A DNA stretch of 64,000 bases from CAVQFB01 sp963711675. GTDB lineage: Bacteria; Acidobacteriota; Terriglobia; Terriglobales; Acidobacteriaceae. The notes beneath the pieces are model-generated. The model did not search any database, was not told where the DNA came from, and saw only the letters and a list, made by a program, of their open reading frames with translations. The translations under genes and the position numbers were made by a program. Location of the stretch: NCBI GenBank assembly GCA_963711675.1, contig CAVQFB010000019.1, positions 62,001 to 126,000 of the forward strand, read 5' to 3'. Positions 58,632 to 64,000 of this stretch are shown here, piece after piece; the stretch's first letter is position 1; each line of letters opens with the position of its first letter.

Positions 58632-58844
58632 ATGCATGACAGCGGAATTTCGATCTGGTTCTTCATAGGCATTTCACTGGTGGTGAACGGATTGCTGATT
58701 TTCGGAGCCGGGGTGTGGGAAGTGTTTAACCCGCCCGCCAATCCAGTGGTGTTGTTCAACCTCCATGCGAGTGTGTGGTGGGGAGCTATCCTGCTGTTTT
58801 TGGGCTGCCTCTACACGGTTCGATTCCGACCAAAGCAGTCATAG
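58632..58844 (+). CDS. Small two-helix membrane protein of the symporter operon
   Basis: Seventy residues: a first helix IWFFIGISLVVNGLLIFGAGVW, a short loop with NPP, and a second helix WWGAILLFLGCLYTV ending in a basic tail. It starts 18 bases after the symporter stop. It matches no enzyme family that I recognise. The position and size are those of accessory subunits that often follow SSS transporters, so it may steady or regulate the symporter. It is not an overlap artefact: the codons are free of any competing gene. Confidence 0.68.
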   Translation: MHDSGISIWFFIGISLVVNGLLIFGAGVWEVFNPPANPVVLFNLHASVWWGAILLFLGCLYTVRFRPKQS

Positions 58845-58875
58845 AACTTGGCAGTTTTCATAGTTACGGGGTTTT

Positions 58876-60295
<1,420 letters not shown>

Positions 60296-60307
60296 CGGAG
60301 ACCCTGC

Positions 60308-61885
60308 ATGGCCATCGTGGCTGGAGTTGATTTCGGAACGCTGAGCGTTCGCGTCTCCATCGTGGACAGCGACCGCGGACTGCTCGACTCCGCCATTGCG
60401 GAATATCCCCTCCATCGCAAGCGCGAAGATCCGGAATACGCTACTCAATCTCACGACGACCACATGCGTGCGCTCGCTGCCGCTACCCGCGAAGCAGTGA
60501 AGAAAGCCGGAGTCGCAGGCGAAAAGATTGAAGCCATCGCCCTCGACACCACGGGGTCTTCTGTCATTCCCGTCGGCCAGGATCTCAAGCCACTCGGCGA
60601 GTACTACCTGTGGTGCGATCATCGCGCCAAAGGCGAAGCGGCGGAGATCACCGAAGCCGCGCACCGCGAGGGGCTCGAAGCGATCGAGTGGTGCGGCGGC
60701 GTCTACTCGTCTGAGTGGGGATTCTCGAAGCTGCTGCACTGGTTGCGGCATAATCCATCCCAGCGAGCCGCATTCGTTTCTGCGTTTGAGCACTGCGACA
60801 TGGTCGCTGCCACGCTGTGCGGCATTACGGATCCCAAGAGGGTGAAGCGCAGCGTTTGTGCGGCGGGACATAAATGGCTTTGGGGGCCCCAGTTCGGCGG
60901 CTTGCCCCCGGAGAGTTTCCTGACCAAGGTTGACCCGCTTCTTGCGGGCGTCCGCGAAAAGCTGGACGGTTCCTACGCCACCTCCGACCAGATCGCGGGC
61001 AAGCTGTCGCCGTACTGGGCGGAGCAGCTTGGCCTAAGAGCCGGTATTCCGATTCCTGTGGGCGCCTTCGACGCACACTGGGATGCGATCGGCGCCGGAT
61101 GCCGTACCGATGACATGGTCAACGTCATCGGCACCTCTACGTGCATTATCGGAATCACTCCCTCGGCAAACCTGGTGCCCGGTGTGTGTGGCGTGGTGCA
61201 GGGAAGTGTTCATCCGCAGCGCACCGGAATTGAAGCTGGACTCTCCGCCGTCGGCGACATCTTCAACGCTATTGCAGCTCGCGCCGGAACTGATGTCGCC
61301 ACTCTCAGCCAGGGCCTCTCGAATTATCGCGCCGGACAAACCGGACTGCTGCGCATGACCTGGGATAACGGCGACCGCACCGTCCTGGTCAATCCCAACC
61401 TTCGCGGAGTCACGCTGGGATGGAATCTGCAGAGCACAGCGCAAGACGAACTCTTCGCCGCGATTGAGGGGACCGCCTTCCACACTCGTGTCATCCTCGA
61501 CCGGATGGCCGAGCACGGCGTGCATATCAAGCGGGTCATCAACGGCGGCGGCATTCCGCAGAAGAACGACGTCCTCAATCAGGTCTATGCCAACGTATTG
61601 GGTTGCCCTGTGCTGGTTCCTTCCAAGAGCGTTGTCAGCCTCGGCTCGGCGATCTTTGCGTTTCTTGCCGCTGGAACCTTCAAGACCGTGGAGGAAGCGC
61701 AGGACAAGATTTGCCCGTCACACCGAGTGTTCGAGCCACAGAAGTCTGAGCAGCAGGTTTACCAGAATCTGTATCCGCTTTATCGCAAACTCTATTTCGC
61801 TCTTGGTGATCCGGGGAAAAGCGCTATTTCCGACGTGCTCCCAACATTGATTCGTACCGCCGAGGCAGTAAACAAGACTCACTGA
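60308..61885 (+). CDS. araB: Ribulokinase-type FGGY carbohydrate kinase
   Basis: Protein of 525 residues with a GGAGA ribosome site twelve bases up. The FGGY fold is complete: VAGVDFGTLSVRVSIVD (phosphate 1), DTTGSSVIPV, WCDHRA, GAFDAHWDAIGAGC with the catalytic Asp region, GTSTCIIGI and NGGGIPQKND (adenosine). The DFGTLSVR opening is that of AraB ribulokinases, which phosphorylate L-ribulose. It is 12 bases after the isomerase and 86 bases before the DUF5695 gene. Together with AraD and the isomerase it gives a full isomerase route to D-xylulose 5-phosphate. Confidence 0.92.
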   Translation: MAIVAGVDFGTLSVRVSIVDSDRGLLDSAIAEYPLHRKREDPEYATQSHDDHMRALAAATREAVKKAGVAGEKIEAIALDTTGSSVIPVGQDLKPLGEYYLWCDHRAKGEAAEITEAAHREGLEAIEWCGGVYSSEWGFSKLLHWLRHNPSQRAAFVSAFEHCDMVAATLCGITDPKRVKRSVCAAGHKWLWGPQFGGLPPESFLTKVDPLLAGVREKLDGSYATSDQIAGKLSPYWAEQLGLRAGIPIPVGAFDAHWDAIGAGCRTDDMVNVIGTSTCIIGITPSANLVPGVCGVVQGSVHPQRTGIEAGLSAVGDIFNAIAARAGTDVATLSQGLSNYRAGQTGLLRMTWDNGDRTVLVNPNLRGVTLGWNLQSTAQDELFAAIEGTAFHTRVILDRMAEHGVHIKRVINGGGIPQKNDVLNQVYANVLGCPVLVPSKSVVSLGSAIFAFLAAGTFKTVEEAQDKICPSHRVFEPQKSEQQVYQNLYPLYRKLYFALGDPGKSAISDVLPTLIRTAEAVNKTH

Positions 61886-61971
61886 CAGCGCAGCTAACCT
61901 GGCCGAGCTGCCTTGCAGCATCGAAACACTCTGCGTTCGTCTCTCGAACGCCACGCGTAGTTAAGGGACTC

Positions 61972-64000
61972 ATGACTCGAACTCTGCTCGTGCTGTTCTT
62001 CCTGCCATCTCTTGTCTGCGGCCAGCAGCTTTCCAACGATCAGTTTCATATCACCTACACAGCAGCCGGCCTGACCACGCTGAAGCACGTTCACGATGCG
62101 TACGATACCGACTACCTTCTCCCCGGCCGGCCGCTCGGCGACGTGCTCATCCGTTACCGCGTCGCCGGTGAAACCGCATGGCAACGGGCACTGAGTGCAA
62201 CCCCGTCTCCGGTGCCGCCGTCCCTCAACGCGAAAACTTCTCAAAACGCGTCTTATACGATTGGCCGGCCCGTCCCCACCATCGCCACTTCCAGTCGCCT
62301 TAGCTCTTCGGCGGGATCCTGGGGCCTGGGTACGCTCAACGATCAGGTGGAGCCCGCAACTTCGGCCGATTCCAATATTCCTTTCTTCTTCTGGGGAGAC
62401 CGCCACGGAACTCAGGAATGGGTGCAATACGATTTTAAGCAGCCGGAGAAAGTGTCGTTCATCGAGGTGTTCTGGGCGCAGGGTGAGGGTGAAACGAAAT
62501 GCGCCGTTCCCACCTCCTGGAGTCTGCAGTATCGCGAAGGTGATCAGTGGAAGCCGGTCACCGGCTCAACGCCCTACACCACCGAACTCGACCACTACAA
62601 TCGCGTGACCTTCTCACCGGTCACAACCCAAGCCCTCCGCCTCGTCGTGCAACTTCCCGCCGAAGCCACCTCCGGTATTTTCGAATGGCGGGTCAACACC
62701 AGCGAAGGCAAGAAGGTCGAGCCCGTCCACGAAATCGACCCCACGGAAACATTCCGACTCGAAGACGACGCCCTGCGTTGGACCATCACCATCCGCAACC
62801 AGACCACCGGTCCGGTCGAGATCGGTGACCTTGGTATTCCACTGCCCTTCAACACGCAATACGTCTGGGATAAAACCGAGACCTACACCAAGCGCCTCAT
62901 CCGCCACAGCTTTATCGGCGGTGGAGGTTCATATGTTTTCTGGATGCGCACTAACGCAGAAGGTCCCTACCTGGTCATGACTCCTCAGTCAAATTCCGGC
63001 TTCGAGTACTTCGACCAGGGTCTTGATCGCAACTTCACCGCGTACATTCATTCTTCCGCCAGCCGTGAAGAACTCGCTGCCAAAGGCGGCAAGTGGCGCC
63101 TCCCGGAAACCAAGCGAACTCTGGCGCCTCGCGGACACTCCAGTGACTCAGCCACCTACAGCTTTACTCTCCGGTGGGCGAAGGACTATGACGCCGTTCA
63201 CGACGTCCTCTACCAGGAGGGCGGCTTCGACGTGAACGTCGTTCCCGGGATGACCGTGCCCACTGACCTCAATGTGCTTTTCTCCCTGCGCACTCACAAC
63301 AAAATTCGTGAAATCGCCGCCGAATTCCCCGACAAAACTGTGGTCCGCGGCCTTGGCGAAAAGGGAAAAGACACTCACATCTACGAGGTCAGGTTTTCCC
63401 GCCTTGGCGAAAATATGCTGAAGGTACGGTACGGCGATGGACAGTATCTCGCTCTCGATTTCTTCGTCACCGAACCGCTCGAGACTCTCATCAAGAAGCG
63501 TGCCCACTTTCTCGTGACGCAGGATCAGTGGAAAGATCCCAAGCGCTGGTACAACAGCCTCTATTCGCAGTGGGACATGAAGAACAAAGTCCTGCGCAGC
63601 CCTGATGATCTCGATGGTTTGCAGTCGTATGCGGTCGCCTGTGACGACACCGCGCTCGGCAAGGCCCCGTACATCGCTGCCAAGAACGTCTTCTTCCCCG
63701 ACGAAAAAGAGATTGCCTCCGTCGAAAATTACATCCACGACTACGTCTGGGGTGGTTTGCAGCAGACGGTGAAAGAACCCTACCCGTATGGCATCTACGG
63801 TATTCCCAACTGGAAGGTCAATCGCGAGAGTCCATATGACGATCAGCGCGGCAAGAAGCACATCTGGCGTATCTACGATTATCCCCACATCGTCCTGCTC
63901 TACTACGAGATGTACCTGGTCGCCAAAGACTATCCGGGCATGGTTCACTACCTCGACAAGGACGGTTACCTCGAGCGCGCATATCGCACGGCGATGGCGT
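61972..64000 (+). CDS. Exported DUF5695-family protein with F5/8-type domain, paralogue 2 (3' end outside window)
   Basis: ATG 61972 opens 676 codons without a stop to the window edge. A signal peptide (TRTLLVLFFLPSLVCG) is followed by a beta region and then by a discoidin-like F5/8 type C domain (about residues 95-240: SWGLGTLNDQVEPA, EWVQYDFKQPEKVSFIEVFW, VPTSWSLQYREGDQWKPV, ALRLVVQLP). From about 255 on it parallels the protein at 20379: LGIPLPFNTQYV, GPYLVMTPQS, VVPGMTVPTDLNV and HFLVTQDQW before the helical part. Discoidin domains usually bind glycans. Enzymatic activity is unknown. It is the last visible gene of the arabinose operon. Confidence 0.8.
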   Translation, partial: MTRTLLVLFFLPSLVCGQQLSNDQFHITYTAAGLTTLKHVHDAYDTDYLLPGRPLGDVLIRYRVAGETAWQRALSATPSPVPPSLNAKTSQNASYTIGRPVPTIATSSRLSSSAGSWGLGTLNDQVEPATSADSNIPFFFWGDRHGTQEWVQYDFKQPEKVSFIEVFWAQGEGETKCAVPTSWSLQYREGDQWKPVTGSTPYTTELDHYNRVTFSPVTTQALRLVVQLPAEATSGIFEWRVNTSEGKKVEPVHEIDPTETFRLEDDALRWTITIRNQTTGPVEIGDLGIPLPFNTQYVWDKTETYTKRLIRHSFIGGGGSYVFWMRTNAEGPYLVMTPQSNSGFEYFDQGLDRNFTAYIHSSASREELAAKGGKWRLPETKRTLAPRGHSSDSATYSFTLRWAKDYDAVHDVLYQEGGFDVNVVPGMTVPTDLNVLFSLRTHNKIREIAAEFPDKTVVRGLGEKGKDTHIYEVRFSRLGENMLKVRYGDGQYLALDFFVTEPLETLIKKRAHFLVTQDQWKDPKRWYNSLYSQWDMKNKVLRSPDDLDGLQSYAVACDDTALGKAPYIAAKNVFFPDEKEIASVENYIHDYVWGGLQQTVKEPYPYGIYGIPNWKVNRESPYDDQRGKKHIWRIYDYPHIVLLYYEMYLVAKDYPGMVHYLDKDGYLERAYRTAMA

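Overview
The window reads as chromosomal DNA of an acidobacterium, probably class Terriglobia. The GC content is fairly high. ABC permeases of the acidobacterial duplicated-orphan-permease (ADOP) type occur in tandem. There are two large TonB-dependent receptors with an N-terminal carboxypeptidase-regulatory domain, two CRTAC/ASPIC-UnbV proteins, Tat-exported glycoside hydrolases, and no SusD homologue. The assignment rests on gene content only; no rRNA or tRNA gene is visible.

Layout. (1) 1-1984, minus: trehalose-synthase-type GH13 enzyme followed by the start of a GT-A glycosyltransferase. (2) 2229-2585: a small PilZ protein. (3) 2788-15335, plus: an efflux operon of adaptor, ATPase, ADOP permease, ADOP permease, ATPase, TolC-like protein, NtrC-type regulator and histidine kinase. 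It is preceded by a good sigma-54 promoter and a perfect inverted repeat at enhancer distance. (4) 15835-20231: a porin with a terminator, a CRTAC remnant, a GH27 alpha-galactosidase and an aldo/keto reductase. (5) 20379-36825: DUF5695 protein, sugar-acid dehydratase (IlvD/Edd), metallo-beta-lactamase-fold protein, then a long minus-strand operon of GH127, MFS transporter, enolase-superfamily dehydratase, AraD1, NAD(P) reductase and GH31, then a TPR protein. (6) 36988-52831: two TonB receptor / CRTAC / TPR sets, with GalM and a GH39 lipoprotein between them. (7) 53022-64000, plus: a second GH127, a LacI-type regulator, AraD-type epimerase, sodium/sugar symporter, small membrane protein, FucI-like isomerase, AraB-type kinase, and a second DUF5695 protein cut by the window edge.

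Taken together, 18-64 kb looks like a locus for arabinose-containing plant polysaccharides. Secreted or periplasmic hydrolases (GH127 twice, GH39, GH27, GH31, DUF5695 twice) would release sugars, and TonB receptors, a symporter and an MFS carrier would import them. L-arabinose could then be used both by an isomerase/kinase/epimerase route and by an oxidative arabonate route. A LacI-like palindrome, consensus AGTAAACGTTTACT, recurs in intergenic DNA in front of at least eight of these transcription units, and the LacI-family gene at 54981 is the natural candidate to read it.

Many genes carry single-base frameshifts, densest at 31.5-34 kb, 37 kb, 48.7-49.2 kb and 57-58.6 kb, beside long intact genes. 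This looks more like draft-assembly error than selective decay, but sequence alone cannot decide. Frameshifted genes are given their full inferred span.
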